Below are positions 29,101 to 44,000 of a stretch of 64,000 nt of DNA, in pieces. Under the pieces are notes generated by a model, which saw nothing but the letters and a program-made list of their open reading frames with translations, ran no database searches and was not told the origin of the DNA. The stretch is from Prosapia bicincta (lineage: Eukaryota > Arthropoda > Insecta > Hemiptera > Cercopidae). Position numbers and translations under genes: made by a program. Numbering within the stretch: the stretch's first letter is position 1; the number at the start of each line of letters is the position of its first letter. Where the stretch lies: the NCBI GenBank assembly GCA_036971475.1, contig JBAIZL010000003.1, positions 107,527,570 through 107,591,569 of the forward strand, read 5' to 3'.

Positions 29101-32100
29101 GTATTTCTGGAGTTAACTCAAATATTTTCTTCTTTTTTATACACAACACAGTTGATTTATTTTAGTGATGTAATAAACTTATGTTATAATCATACTGTTT
29201 GTAAATTACTTAATTAACCCCACTTGTACTTGCGGCCCTGGGGAAAACTTGATGCAAACTATTTGGCTCTTTAAGAAACCCTGATGAAGGTACCTGATTC
29301 AAAAAATTGAAAAACAACTGATATAGTATGAATAAAACTTGAATAGGACTAGGATTAGGGCGAAGCAGGAAGGCTAGGTTACCAGTTGGAGCATTCGTCT
29401 CCTCCAGCCATCGGTTATTCACTTGGTTAATTTGATTAGTAAGAACCAATAGCCTTCTCTACAATAATTAAAAAAAAAGTTGTTTTAAAATATTGTTAAT
29501 AATAGATTATACTTTTATATTTTATTATATAGTGAACAACCATTATTCTATAATACTTAAACATAGTTTTAAAAAACTCTGCTTTTCTTGGATATATAAA
29601 AAGTGTATCTTTAAGTAACTTTAAAAGATTTGGTTGACATAATTTAAATTAAAACATTTAGAACTTATGTTTTTGAGTTGAATCTATTGATTTTTAGTGA
29701 TCTCAAGTAACAATAAATGTAATAACAAATCATGTCTAAAATAATACACAACAGAATCATTCAATCTGCTCATCTCCAGTAAAGAGCACATGCAAACATA
29801 CAAATTTTTGAAAAAGGTATGTTTTAATGAGGCGACTGAAATTAAATTTTCTACTAAATTCTAAAAATGTATTTTTTTAGTGAATACAATGGTTTCCGTT
29901 AACACATAATGCAAACTTATAGGAAAAAATTAGGAATTAAAATGTTAAACTCGACAATTCTAAATACATTAGAGCATCATTAATCCGAATGCCAAAAATC
30001 CAGAGCGTCATAAATCTGGATCATGGTTTCAGCTTGCATGGCACTCGGCGCCACTACAATACATACTAAACTAAGTGCTGTCTTCAATTATAAATGCAAA
30101 GATAACAAACCAATACAAAAAATGAATCATAGCTAAATTTAAAACACAACATAGGCCTAGATATATTTAATCATGATCTAAATTTTTTAGATCTGTATAT
30201 TCTGCACAGTAACCAATAACGCGTATTGTAACCCATCATGAAAATAATAAAATTTAGTAATAAAATTAATTTTCAGCTAATATGTCATTAAATATGCATT
30301 TAATATTATTATTCATCTGTAATGGCAATTTTTCAAGTATAACATCGGCACTCATCTGTTTCCATTAAATTTTCCCTACATATCATTTTCACTAAATTCT
30401 TCTGTTTTTTTATACCATTTGATGTCTATTTTTTAATAATTCCTGGTTTATTTCAAACTTACAACATACTATAAGCAATATAATAGATTATAGTTAATGA
30501 AATATCTAAGATAGTTTAAAGATAGTTTGAAAATCCGGACAAATCAGTTGTCTGGATGGGTCCCGGTCCCAATTCATCCAGATTTTTCGCGCTCTACTAT
30601 AATTATTCTACAATTTTAAGGTTGCTAAGTTTTAAAAGAGGGCTTTTTCAACTTAGAGATAAAGTAAACATACCACTAGAACGTCACTCACTTCACCACA
30701 GCTACACAATGGCACTGAGTGATGAACTGGTATTTCACTTAGAATTGTCAACAATGACAGAATACTCATTCTAGCTGCCACCAATCCTCTAGCTGTTTTC
30801 ACTTTCATAAAATCTCATCCCAGTTTTATTAAGAAAATAAAAACTTCACTATTCAAAATAAAGCAGTGGAAATTTAACAATCATTAAAGCAACAAAGAAC
30901 AATAAACACTAATAAGTCTATATCCTAAACTGGAATAAGGAAAACAAAGAAGAACTGGTAATAAAATTTTTTATCACCATTTTATAAGTATTACTTTTAT
31001 TTCTTGTTAGTCATAGTTGCATAATTATTAAATACTTGTTACAGATAACTGTCTTTATGCTGTAGTTTTTACTACTTACCGTTATACTATTAATATCTTA
31101 TACAATTTGACATATATTAACATGTGACACTTGTCTATACTACTAGTATTTATGTCTTGTCTAATAAGGATGGCCTTTTTTGGAGATGTGATCCATTGCC
31201 AACTTAAACATAAATGAAATGGTTATTCCTATTAAACAAAAAGTAAGTGCCACTATAGGTAGATGTTACAAATCAATATATCTTAAAGTATATGTGTAAA
31301 CTATTATCTCAAGCTGAAGGTGAAATTAATTAATTAATTTGCTTATGGCCAATATAATATTTTTAAAATTAAGTTTAACTTATTCATATTATTCTATTTA
31401 CAATAATAAATCAAAAGTTTCACTAACCACAAGATTATAAATTAAAAAGAATTAGTTACCTCAATTTAATTAAGTTCTATAATTTATCCTAAACTGATCT
31501 TAAAAGGAACCGTAGGTATGTAAATGATCCTTTTTATATAATAATTTCACAATGATTTGACTATAGCATGATTTCCAGGCCTTCTTGATTCTTTGCCTGC
31601 TACAGACACTCTCCAACCCACTGTGTACCAACTTGCCCATGGGATTCAGCCTGCTTACGAAGCTTACCAGGACGATTCAAGTACTGCAGGTGAAGCAAAA
31701 ATTAATATTGTTCCACGCAACACTATGCTTTATGACAATTACTATTCAAATCGGGAATATAAATCATTCTCTATTTTTATAGGAATAAATACAAACAACT
31801 ATTTATTTGAGTACAGTTTTCTGCTATTCCTAACGTTACAATATTCTCCTGTGTTGACGCGTTTCGGAGAAACTCCATTTTCAAAACTTGAATCGTACTG
31901 TTTGCCCAAACTTTGCATTCGTCTTTATATACCATTAGCCATGCCACTTCCAGATCTTGCTTCTTATTGTAGTAATGGCAGAAAACTGTACTCAAACATA
32001 TAGAAATATTCCTGACAGAAATGAAGATTAGTATATTCATAACAAACAACTATACTTTTAGTAACATTGTGCTTGTTATGTTTAAATTATTTTCTATATA

Positions 32101-35100
32101 GTAACTGAGAATTATAAGTAATTATTGTGTAACTGAGTGAATACTTTTGAACTTACTTGCTGATGCTTTTTGAAACAATCATTTCATGACGAACCTACAA
32201 ACAGTAGCAGCTTAGCTTCATAAATGAAAGAATTGCTTTGAAACGCTTCAGCAAGTAAATTCAAAAGTATTTACTCGGGGCAGTAGCAGGTCGGCTTTGT
32301 CAATGAAATGATTGTTTCAAAACGGGTCAGCAACTAAGTTCATAAGTATTCACTCAGTTACACAATAATTACTTGTAATTTATTCAGTGAATTACATACA
32401 AGAAGCAACTTTACTAGCTGAGGAGTGTAATTTTGGTGTTTTCACTTTATTATATTTGTGTTCCTTCAGACAACTAAACCTGCTACATTTCTCTCCTTAT
32501 CTCACTCTTCCTTTTTCCTTCTGCAAATACCTATAAACTATGGAAAAGGCTTTCAGTGGATATGTAAAATGATATTGTACATTTATATTATATTATAGTT
32601 TATATTTATTTAACAATGATTTTATTAGTATAGAGTCATGGACAAGACTGAACAATAACACACCACAGAACACCAATACACCACAGACTCACACCTGAGC
32701 AACAGTCCTGTCCGTGACTCACAGTATTGAATAACTATCTATATACATTGTTTTTTTTTCAAGTTAATACCAAAAAGTGTAATAATAAATATAAACTAAT
32801 AAGAGTTTACTTGACAAATAATCACTCACCGTATATATGATAATTCCGTTAAAATCATGGAAAATTCTTTCTTGGCAAAACAAGCAAGTGACACCACATA
32901 GCATTATCAGCTTACGTGTAGAATTAGTATGTCACAGGTTAGTGTCATCAGCAGTGAATTTGTGACCAACTTGCCAAATTTACAATTTAAGTATATTTAT
33001 GAAAAACTTACTTACTAAGACAAAACATTTTTTATTGCACATGGTAATCTTTGTCAGTGTTTAGGTTCAATATTACTTGCGAATTTTATTGTTCCATGGG
33101 GATTGGTGAAACTTTAACATTTTTATTAAACAAGTTAATGTAACATGCAAACTTATAGTTTAAGTAAATTTATGACAAATTTACTCAGACATTTTTATTG
33201 CACCAAGGAATGTTCACAAGTGAAGATCAGTTAATGTAATTGAAAAGTTGATTGTTGTAATCATATTGAATTCACTGATAAAACTCTAAATGATTATTAC
33301 TTGTAAACTTACTTGCTGACAAGTTTCAAAACAGTTGTTACATTTACAAGCTCACTATTTACTGCCGGCTATCATAAACGTATGCCTGCAACCTTGAGTG
33401 ATAGCCAGCAGTGGAAGGTCAGCTTTGTAAATGAAAAGAATGTTTCAAAACATGTCCGCAAGTGAGTTCACAAGTATTCACTTAGTTACGCAATAATTAT
33501 ATATAGTATAATTGAAAAGTTTTAGTTTCAGTAAATTTTTTAAAACTTGACTTAAATTGAAAGTTTAGGAAGTTGTTATATATTTAATAATAATGATAAA
33601 GATTTATAAATTACTTTAAAATGAAAATAAATTTAGAAGGTAAAATTGAAGATTTATATTGGAGAGAAATTTACTTTTACCTGTTCCCGCAGGAGCTTCT
33701 TGTTATGTTAGACTGCCCTGAACAATGCAAGTATGAAGCCAGCTCCACTCCCTCAGAATCCAAGGTCATCTTGGTTGATGCATCCGCAGAATGTCTATCT
33801 GATGGCCCTATGCGCCTGTCGAAGATCAGTATGAATGTGAAGGAAGGCCAAATATTGGCAGTGATTGGACCCTGGAAGTCCGGCAAGGTAAATCAGAACA
33901 TCCAAATATATTTCAAAAAGTTTTCAAACAAAATATGTTATCCTGTGGTTATAGTTATATTGGTCATTTTTTAAGAATTCTGAGTATCTTTATAGCCTAT
34001 TGTTTATAGGTATTTCAATATATCAACCCACATCGAACATCAAGTAGCTGTTCCTAAATAAGGTGTCTCTTATGGTATCTAGCTAAATGTAACACTACTG
34101 ACAACTCGGTCTTACATAATATATGTAATATACATAATATAAACACTCAATATACTATCATTATTACTCAATTATATAATTACTTTTCAAGGGTTACTAG
34201 GTATAACATAAACAATTTTCTTAACCTTAGTTAAGGACAAGTTTTTATCAGGTAACCAATCCTACCACATAACGTCATAATTGTCTGCTAGTGGAAGTAG
34301 CAAGTGTTTATTCTGTCTTTTCCTTATTCCAGTCTAATTCCACCTACATTCTTTTAACCAACCCTTTATTATTAATCTTTCAGTTTTCAGGGTGTAATTG
34401 ATACTGCTTTATGACACAGACATTGTTGTATATTTCTTACTATCTCAGCTATAGATCTAGTATTACCCTTTATATCCCGTATCAGGAATTTTTATATCTC
34501 TACCTTAATATTTTCTAAATTAGTAATATTTCCAATCTTTCATTTGTGACAATGTTATACTCTCCAATCACATTAAAGCAGGCAAAATATGTCATTAATT
34601 TCTTTCAAAAATCTATTTCAGATTTTGAGGTCAATTTTAAAAGCCCATTTTTTCACTGTCACACTTTTATTTTACGAAATCTTGTTGTTGTTCACGACAA
34701 GCTGGTTGTTAATAACTTATTACACTTTGAAATTACTTGCAACCAAACATTCTCTTAAATATAAGTTGTTCAATTGTTAACTTACACTTGGAGGTAAGTT
34801 AACTACCTCCAAGTGTGAATGGCTTATATTTAAGAGAATATCTGGTCGCAAGTAATTTCAAAGTACAATAAGTTTTATTTTGCATTATGAAAATACTTTG
34901 CATTTGTGTTGCTGAAAAACAACTTTTGTAATTTCCTGATTATTTATTTATTTTACAAAATAAATAGTGCTTAACCGTATCATTAAGTGAGATTGAAAAT
35001 CAAAACCAAGACTACATGATATTTATATAATGGGTACAAAGTTGTGTAAATTGAAAAAACTTAAAATTAAAATAAGGTTTATGAATATATTTTTTTACTG

Positions 35101-35399
35101 AATTAGTTGACAACATTTTAGAGTTATTATTTTTCAATGCTACAACTCAACTTTGCGTTTTCATAACTAGAACAAAGTTATATGGAACTGAGATAAAAAT
35201 ATTTTCAGTGATAACTATGGAAAAGTTTGGAGAAAATACTTAATTTTTGCAATGAATTTTTGTTTAATTTGGAATATGTATTTTTTAAGGTTGTAGATTG
35301 CATTATAATATATATATTTATTTATATATAAAATTCAATTATAATTCTTGTATTTGTATTTTGACTTAGTTCTTTATTAATACACAAGAATACATATTG

Positions 35400-35436
<37 letters not shown>

Positions 35437-38400
35437 TCACTCGCTCTTCTACTGTTGTTGGGTTCACCTCGTCAATGCTGGATGAGATTCTAATGAAACG
35501 TCGGAACTGCGAATTTATGGACTGCAGAATGAACGGATGTACTCCAGATAGTAACTATTCATCATATTTTTCCATCCGTGAAGGAATACGTATCAGCATA
35601 TATATATATATATATAAATCTTTTAATGTAAAAATCTTTTTGTTCAATGTTAAAATTTTTTGTTATGAACAAAAATTACATTTTGAGCCTTAAGGTTGTA
35701 ATTTTCCAGTGATTAATAGTTGTTTTGTTTTACATTAGACGCCTCTCTTGTACTTGCTGCAAGGGGAGATTCAACCCTCGTCAGGAATTGTTTCAGTTAA
35801 AGGAAGAACAGTTTTCTGCCCTCACACACCATGGTTGTTACCTGCAGCAACAGTGAGAGAGAACATTGTTTGTGGAAAACATATTAATGAGCAGAGGTAA
35901 TATGTGTAAAGATGTGTTAGTTCTGCATCCTGAAATTGTTTTATTGATTACCAATGATAGCTTTTGACCTATCAGTTTATAATAAACTGTTATAAGTTGT
36001 TGGCCTCCTCCACCCATAAAATACTTATACAAAAACCCTACATACCACCCAACACCCATAAACTAACCAACACATTCCGTAAATACAATTACAGAATAGC
36101 CTACTCCCTACACAATACCATAAGCCAGGGGTCGGCAACCTTTTTGTACCTTACGTTCAATCCAGCATGACTGTAAGGGCCGCAAATTATAAAATATCGA
36201 AATCTTGTTGCTGTTCATGACGAGCTGGTTGTAAATTACAAATTACACTTTTGCTATTACTTGCGACCAGACATTTGTTAACTAAAAGTTGTTAATTGTT
36301 AACTTACACTTGGAGGAAACGTTTTCGTCTTACGACTTCTTCAGCCTCATATTTTTGCCGCTAGGAATGCTGCTGTTGTGCTTCCTCGGTTTTTGAAAGT
36401 TAGAAGTGATGGGATTGAAAAGTATGTGTGATCTGTGCCGTGTTTGTTCATTTAAGATGTCATTTTTATGTGTGTTGCTATGTCTATATATTTCAAACTA
36501 TTCTAGTATGTTTAATTTATGGCCTTTGTTGTATGTGTGGAGGATGCTCATGTTATTTTCCATACTTATGCATGAGTGTTTAGTGTCCATGAGGTGACAC
36601 TAAACCAAACGAGGTTTAAAAGCCAAACGGCTATCAGACACAGCATTAAAAACAATACTAACACATACAATAACCCAGGAATATACAAACTAAAATGCAA
36701 CAACTGGAATAAGTTCTATATTGGACAAACAGGCAGATCTTTCGCCGAAAGATATAAAGAACACAAAAGGGCACTGCACACTACTATTGAATCCACCTTC
36801 GCAAATCACCTCATGGACACTAAACACTCATGCATAAGTATGGAAAATAACATGAGCATCCTCCACACATGTAACAAAGGCCATAAATTAAACATACTAG
36901 AACAGTTTGAAATATATAGACATAGGAGCAACACATATAAAAATGACATCTTAAATGAAGAAATACGGCACATATTACACATACTTTTCAATCACATCAC
37001 TTCTAACTTTAAAAAAAATGGTACCGAGGAAGCACAACAGCAGCATTCCTAGCGGCAAAAATACGAGGCTGAAGAAGTCGTAAGACGAAAACGTTTCCTC
37101 CAAGTGTAAGTTAACAATTAACAACTTTTAGTTAACAAATGTCTGGTCGCATGTAATAGCAAAAGTGTAATTTGTAATTATAAAATAACCATGCATTTTA
37201 TTATATTCCCTAATTTTAGATTGCTAATGTAACTGGTTTTAATACAGTACAGAAGGTGGCTTTAACTAACGGCTAATAATGGATTTTAAAAGTATTTTTT
37301 ATAAAATAGGCTACTTACTTCCTGATTAAAAATCTGACAAATTTCTAACTTAACTCTGGCAAATTCCTTTATTAATTTTTTGAAGTGCTAAAATAATGAA
37401 ATAAAACATGTCCCTTTAAAAATTAACAAAACTTTACTAAAATAAAACAAGAAAGCAGTAGCATAATTGTTATTTTAACTACGGGTGAACTTGCCTGTGT
37501 GCACATTGCAAAAACTCCTTTCCACTTATATCGCCCCTGTAATTTATTATTAAGTGTTTATTGTTGTGGCTAGAGAAATGGTTCCAGCTATTGAGCAACC
37601 TATTTGTATTCCGTAAGCTATCTGGACCGCTCAGAATTTAAGAAAAACCATAAGTGGAGAGAGATGGCCATACATAATCATTGAGCGGGCTCCTGGTTGC
37701 CGACCCCTACCCTAAACAAACAATTAAAAACCTATGTCATGAACAAATTCATTTACAATTCCGCTGGTGTTAACAAACTAGCTCATCCCCTAGGTTTACA
37801 TAGGCCAAACAGGAAAGCCATTTTACACACACTATAAAAACACATAAAACTACTAAAAAAAACCAAAAAACACCCAAGCAAGCTTTGCTGAACATTTAGA
37901 ATCCACAACTCACAACTAGACAAACATAACATTAAACTTAAAAATTCTACACAAACAAAACAAAAGTAACCAACACTGCACAACCAAACAATATGAAATA
38001 TACAAACTTTTCAAAATTCACCCAACTTACGTAACACCCAATTACATTAAAACTCACATAAACTGTTTTGACATTTAACCCCCAATACGCTTTAAAATAC
38101 ACCTAATATAGTCGTCCTGCTTCAGCCTACCTTAAAACAACCAGGAGGTCAGATATGGCCTAAGTTGACAATGTGACACATTTCCCAAAACGGCTGTCCT
38201 CAATAATAAAAAAAGTGCTACTAAGGGCTAGTGTAACACAACATATGTTCAAGTGTTTTAGTGAAAAAACTAGTATCTCAAGTGATGATGTACTCAAATA
38301 ATAATAATTTATTTCTTTTGATTAACTACAAACCTAATAATTCAACAGATTTCACAAAACCTAATTTTTGTACCTAACATTTGGCAAGGGCCTATTACAT

Positions 38401-41050
38401 CTTTCATGTTGTAGGTCATTTGGTATTTGAAATTTTCCCAAAATCCAGCCTAATAGGCACCACATTAAACCAGTCTATTATAATTGACACTTAATATTTA
38501 TAATTGTAAAAAGGTTTCAACAATAAATACAGTGCGAAAGAGTACATTTTTACTGTTACAAACATTTTATGCAATAGATTATATAACTCACTAACAAATG
38601 ACTGTTTGATAAGTAAATTTTAAAACTTTGATTTTGTAGAGAATTTTAATAAGTTCTTCAATACTACTTCATAACTTGTATTATATTTACTTTTTATAAG
38701 TAATGATTTTTATTATATTTTATCGTAATATAATTTAAAACCTACAATCAATTTATGAAAATTCTACCAAAAAGCAATACATGTGAAAAATATTTTTAAA
38801 AAATAAGTAAAGAAGAATGTACACAGAAGAATATGGATAAATTATACACAGACTGAAAAATAACAGTCAGAAATATTCTGTCATTTTTTATTTCTTAAGA
38901 CTACTTTGCGGTTTGCACTAACATTTGTTTGTTGAACAACAATAAATATTGTGTCAAGGTCACAACTCCACAAAAAGTGGAAAATACTTTCTCCTTAAAT
39001 AATATTACTAGATTCAAGATTAGCCATTTGACCTATCTATTACTATATTCCAAGAATGTGTTTTCTAGGCTGAAGCTGGTCCTGGAAGTGTGTGGCCTAG
39101 TCAGGGATGTACAGGAACTTCCAAAAGGTGACTTGACTGTGATTGGGACAGATGGATTCACTTTGACTTTGCAGCAGATGTCAAAGATAAATTTGGCAAG
39201 GTTAGAAAACGTTTTATGTGTTTAATAGTCTTAGCATTAAAGCAATTGATTAATTTCATTGTTAATTAATGAATGAATATTTTAATATTTTTTGCAGAAA
39301 ATTTATATATCTATTTATTTCAATTTAGTTGAATAGATAGGAAATTTTAGACAAAACTTTATACAAATCAGTTTTTAAATGATTGTTGATTTTATACACG
39401 TGTTTCTTGTTTTATATTAATATGATTATATTATTTGATTCCACCATCCCTTGAAACCAATTCCAATCCAGAAACCACCTACATCTTCAAACACATGTTA
39501 ATAGACACAAACACACATTAGCAAAACCATTAACCTAACAAAATTCATTACACACAAAATTACTTTACCTACAATGCCACTTTCTACATCCAAGAAGATG
39601 GGCTACCTATGGAATCCCCCATAGGTACCACCATGGCAGAAATATTCATAGACCATATTAAACAATATCACATTTTATATAACAATAAATACTCAGACAT
39701 CATATACTAGTATAAATACGTTGATGATATTATCATATTGTATAAATGTAATAAACACTGAACACACATATTTTTAAAACATCTTAATTCCATACACACA
39801 AAAACTAACATACACCATCGAAACAGAACAAAACAACTCCCTTAATATTTCTTGAATCCATCACGTAAGCTACTAGTTTTTACTAAAAATACTTGTAAAT
39901 ATTTGACAATTTGCCTATAGTAGCACTTACTTATATTTGTTGAGGGTGACCGTTTCGGGAGATGTGCCCTATTGTCATCTGAGACCGTATTCAATTCTTG
40001 GGTGTTTATTTAAGGGGGCTTGATTTGTGTTATTTTGTGTTTGAGCTACAGTTTGAGTTGACAATGAAACACATTTCCCGAAACAGCCGTCCTCAACAAA
40101 TATAAGTAGGTGCTGCTATATGCAAGTTGTGAAATATTTACAAGTGTTTTTAGTCCCTTAATTTCTTAGATATTACAATTACTCATACAAACAAACAAAT
40201 AAATAACTTTAACAATACTCAAAATCCAACAACACTAATACTACCATTCACAAATTTCCAAACCACTCATACCAACATAAATTATTTACAACACCATGAT
40301 ATTTATCACCTATTAAAAACACCATTAGACAAACAAGAACACCACAAAGAATTAAACGTCATAAAACATATAGCACAAATTAATGAATACAACACAACAA
40401 TGATTGATAAACTATACAACTGTCTAAAAAAATAAACTCAATAACCCAGTCCCTCAATAAAGGATGTTTGTAATATCTTTATTTCCAATGGTGGTACAGT
40501 CCTGTCTTTTAAGGGCAGAGCCTAATCCTCTACTTTCAGTGATTTTAGTATACGGTTACTTGAAGGGAAAGTGCTAGAAAGTGTAGATATCTTTTTATGG
40601 ATTGTGACAAATACATATGAGCTAGTCAGTTTGAAATAGATATGGTTAAAACATTATTTTTTATGATCCAAAATAACTTTAGACGTATGTTGAAGAATAT
40701 TACACACCTGATATGAAGAATATCTCTCAACTCTTAAATACTGTCAGATAAGACCATAATGAATGTTTAAACCTGTGGCAGCATTTCTATTCATATTCTT
40801 GGCGATAGTGACTGCTATTTTATTTTCTGGTATTTCATATTTATCCACTGTTTATACTGCAATGATAGAAAGTCATGTGTTTCATTGATTTCCTTATTGG
40901 CAAATAGTTGGTGCTCAAGCTGATCTTCAATAGCATTCTGTTTACCATTCCAGCTGAATTATAATGTGTTTTCAGTTCCACATTCAGGGCTTTCACATAT
41001 CTGTTTCTAAACACCAGCCTTCAACTCATTATACAACTAGATATTAGCCT

Positions 41051-41085
<35 letters not shown>

Positions 41086-44000
41086 AGTTATGCAACACTG
41101 TTTTCTTGTATACACTTATCACTTTCACTTATGTACTTAAATACTGCATAAATACCAAGTAAGATTCTTGTTTAAGTACATAAGTGAAAGTGATATATAT
41201 ATATATATATATATATAAATTTTACTATTAAGACACAATATTTTATTTATTACAATAATATTTACTATTGGGAGACCCTATGTTATTATGTTACTAAATA
41301 CACGTGATAACGACTATATTTCCTAAATTATGGTTTCCTTATGCGTTCTGTTATTTACGTAAGGCACTAAGGTGATCTGTACAATGCACTAATCTAGTGT
41401 GAAACGTGTCTTTTGAAAAATATCAGTAAGTAGGGGTTTTTTGCCAAGTGATATCAATAAATACGATTGTAATAAAAACCTAAAGATGTTGAACACAAAA
41501 ACACCAAGTTAAAAAAATATTCTATAAGATTAACATCTTGGCTGTGGCTGATGACAGCATGTTGTCCTTGCAAGTCCCTATCGCTACATTATCATCACTT
41601 GTTTTTTTTCCTATTGGTTCCCAACGAACTGTAGCTTATGGTAGTTACCTTGTGACCATTCATCAAGTGAAACCTCAAGATTGTCTGACATTTTTGCTAA
41701 GTATTTCAACCTTTTTTGTTTATTTTTGTTGGATTCTGTTGAATATTGAACAATATTCGTATTCTAAACCATTACATAAACAATTATTTATGACTTTTGA
41801 ATATACAACTAATAAGTAAATATTATTTACCCTTTTGGTATCAATTTGGCACGTAAACTATTACCTTAAATGGCAAGTAAATATTATTTTAAACTATGGA
41901 TACTTAGAGAAAAACATTTAAACTTAAAGACAAAGAGTGGAAGAGTCGCCTTTCTTGAGACACTATTTGTCATCTCATGGCAACAATTCGAAAAAATTGA
42001 CTTTACTTTGTGAGATCTAAGATCAAACCAAACAAAATGAGTCCTAGCAGGAATGTCTAAAAATATATTAGCTGCAATTTAATGAGAAAGAGTTTAGCCT
42101 TGTGATGAAAATTGTCTGATTAAATTTTACGAGGCTGGACAACCCTAGACTTGACTCAAGCCTGCTGTAGTCAACATGTTAAGGAACAAATAATTCTTCA
42201 GTAGTAAGTGGAAGAGTTTGTGAGAATATAAGGTGATACAAATAATATTCATGATTGTTCTTTAATGCAATAGTTTAATTTTTCTGTAATTCAAAAAGTT
42301 ATGTTAAGCGTATTATACACCCTACCTGTTGAAAAAGTATTTTTAAGCATTTAGAAATTTATAATTAAAGAATAAAAATATGGTACAACTTATAAATATA
42401 AAATTTTTTATTTCATACGCATTTCAACGACTAATTTGTCGTCATCCTCAGTGAAGATACATAAATCAAATTAACTAAAAAAAAGAAATATATTAAACAT
42501 AACCTATTTATTTATTTATTTAGACATTTGATTTACCAATCTGCTTCTGTCCTCTTAGTATTCAATAAATTTGCTTAAAATGTAATTATTGAACGTCATA
42601 AATAAACTATAATAATTATTGAACTATAGAATATAATAATATGTTTAAGGTGCAAAGATAGTGATTAAAATTATAACTAGGAAAAAATGTAATACATCCA
42701 ACTTGTAATTGAACAGTTAAAGTATAATACAGATATTTCATTAAAAACAAACGGTTTGAAGTGACTAGTGCCAAGTGCAAAATGTCAACAACTTTTTGGT
42801 TTAATTAGCTAATACTAATTACACTAAAAAGTTGCTGATACCAGGAGAAGCGGGAGTATACACATCTTGGACTACTTGCACATCCAATCCAACATGGCCA
42901 AATGTAACATTCTACAAGAACAAATGGATGAAGCTGCAGAAGAATGACAAAGAACCAGGGATGCTGTAGTAAGGCCAGAAAGAAACCAGCAATCTTCATT
43001 GGCAAGTCTTAAAAATATTTTAAACAATTTTTTAACAATAATTTTGAAACATATTTAAAATTATCTGTATAAGAACAATATAATTAATTACTATTGATTG
43101 TTCCAGTCATACTAAGTTTAAATTAAACACAAGTAAGTTAAATATGATTCTGATAATTATATCATTGTAGGGTAAAATAGCAATGGTCAATTTGTAATCC
43201 TCAACTTCTTTGGAAAGGTAATATACAGATAAAAAGTAAGATGGAACGTAAAAAATTAACCACGGCTGAATCATAAAATTAACCTGTCTTAGATTAATAT
43301 ACTTTTGTAAGAATTATAATGATAATTTTGAAAATAATTAAATGGTTTAAGAGAACAATCAAACAGAAATTATTAAAATATTCTTACAATGAAAATATTG
43401 GAAACAATTTCAATACTACAAAAATAATAGATAGTACAAGTTACTTAAGATTAAACCTTCATGTACATTTCGATGACCATGTCATCATCATCAAAGGGTC
43501 GTATTACAAAATTGCAATCTAGGAAATAAGAAGTTACAAACTAGAGTGACACTGATGATACATAAAAACCTCTGATAATGTCATAGTCATCGAATGTACA
43601 TAAGGGTTTAATCTTAAGTAACTTGTATTATCTGTTATTTTTGATTATTTTTGTGGTAATGGGGTTGTTACCAATATTTCATTTGTAATATATTGTATCA
43701 CTGTGCTCTTTATATTGTCTATTAAAATGTTTATTTAAATTTGAGTATTAAAAATGTAAGATGCACCAAATGAATAACATTATAAGTAGGTAAATAAAAT
43801 AAAAATACTCTTTTAGTTTAGGGTTCTTGATGTGCTTTAACAATATAAATGAGTATGAATAATGAATAAATCAATTATGAATGAATAAATAATGAAATAA
43901 ATGATTAAATATTTATGAATTTTAACAAGGAAACATTTTCCTGTCTGTATATTTTTGTAGTATTTATAAATGCAAGAAATCTTCACATAATAATATATAA

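Larger units (their letters stand above)
36197..37175. mobile_element. Complete Penelope-like element, family A, with 12-bp target duplication
   Basis: Flanked by perfect direct repeats AATTATAAAATA (36185-36196 and 37176-37187). Structure: left arm (36197-36595), an inverted copy of the element's own last ~370 bp, then the GIY-YIG coding part and the 3' end. Both ends carry identical hammerhead motifs in opposite orientation. This copy sets the boundaries of family A. Confidence 0.88.
36126..37709. mobile_element. Non-autonomous hAT element
   Basis: Terminal inverted repeats CAGGGGTCGGCAACC (36126-36140) and its inverse ending at 37709 (TAGGGGTCGGCAACC read from the right). Flanked by an 8-bp duplication with two differences (ccataagc, ccctaaac). 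The interior has agggccgc near the left end and no transposase. Split by the PLE-A insertion. Confidence 0.8.
35990..38300 (+). mobile_element. Penelope-like element family F, split by a hAT element
   Basis: The 5' piece 35990-36117 encodes the linker (LTNTFRKYNYRIAYSLHNT). The 3' piece from 37718 encodes a GIY-YIG remnant with frame changes (about 37750-37830), then the family F end with its hammerhead-like motif and tag ctagtatctcaagtgatgat at 38260. All heavily mutated. Confidence 0.68.
39430..40440 (+). mobile_element. Penelope-like element family F with RT remnant
   Basis: Order: RT remnant (39536-39850), family F terminal region in inverted then direct form (39850-40160) and linker coding (40255-40435, ...INEYNTTMIDKLYN). 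The terminal repeat between RT and linker suggests two partial copies joined. Confidence 0.68.

Noticed and set aside
31593..32003. 136-codon open frame overlapping exon 8
   Set aside because: Different frame from the ABCC exon; runs through a good donor into intron, no similarity to known proteins.
35455..35600. Hammerhead in ctggatgagattctaatgaaacgtc
   Set aside because: The core spacing and stem II do not pair as in the other families.
39536..40435. A single intact PLE with RT and endonuclease
   Set aside because: Stops in the RT, a terminal repeat lying between RT and linker, and no GIY-YIG after the linker show joined fragments.
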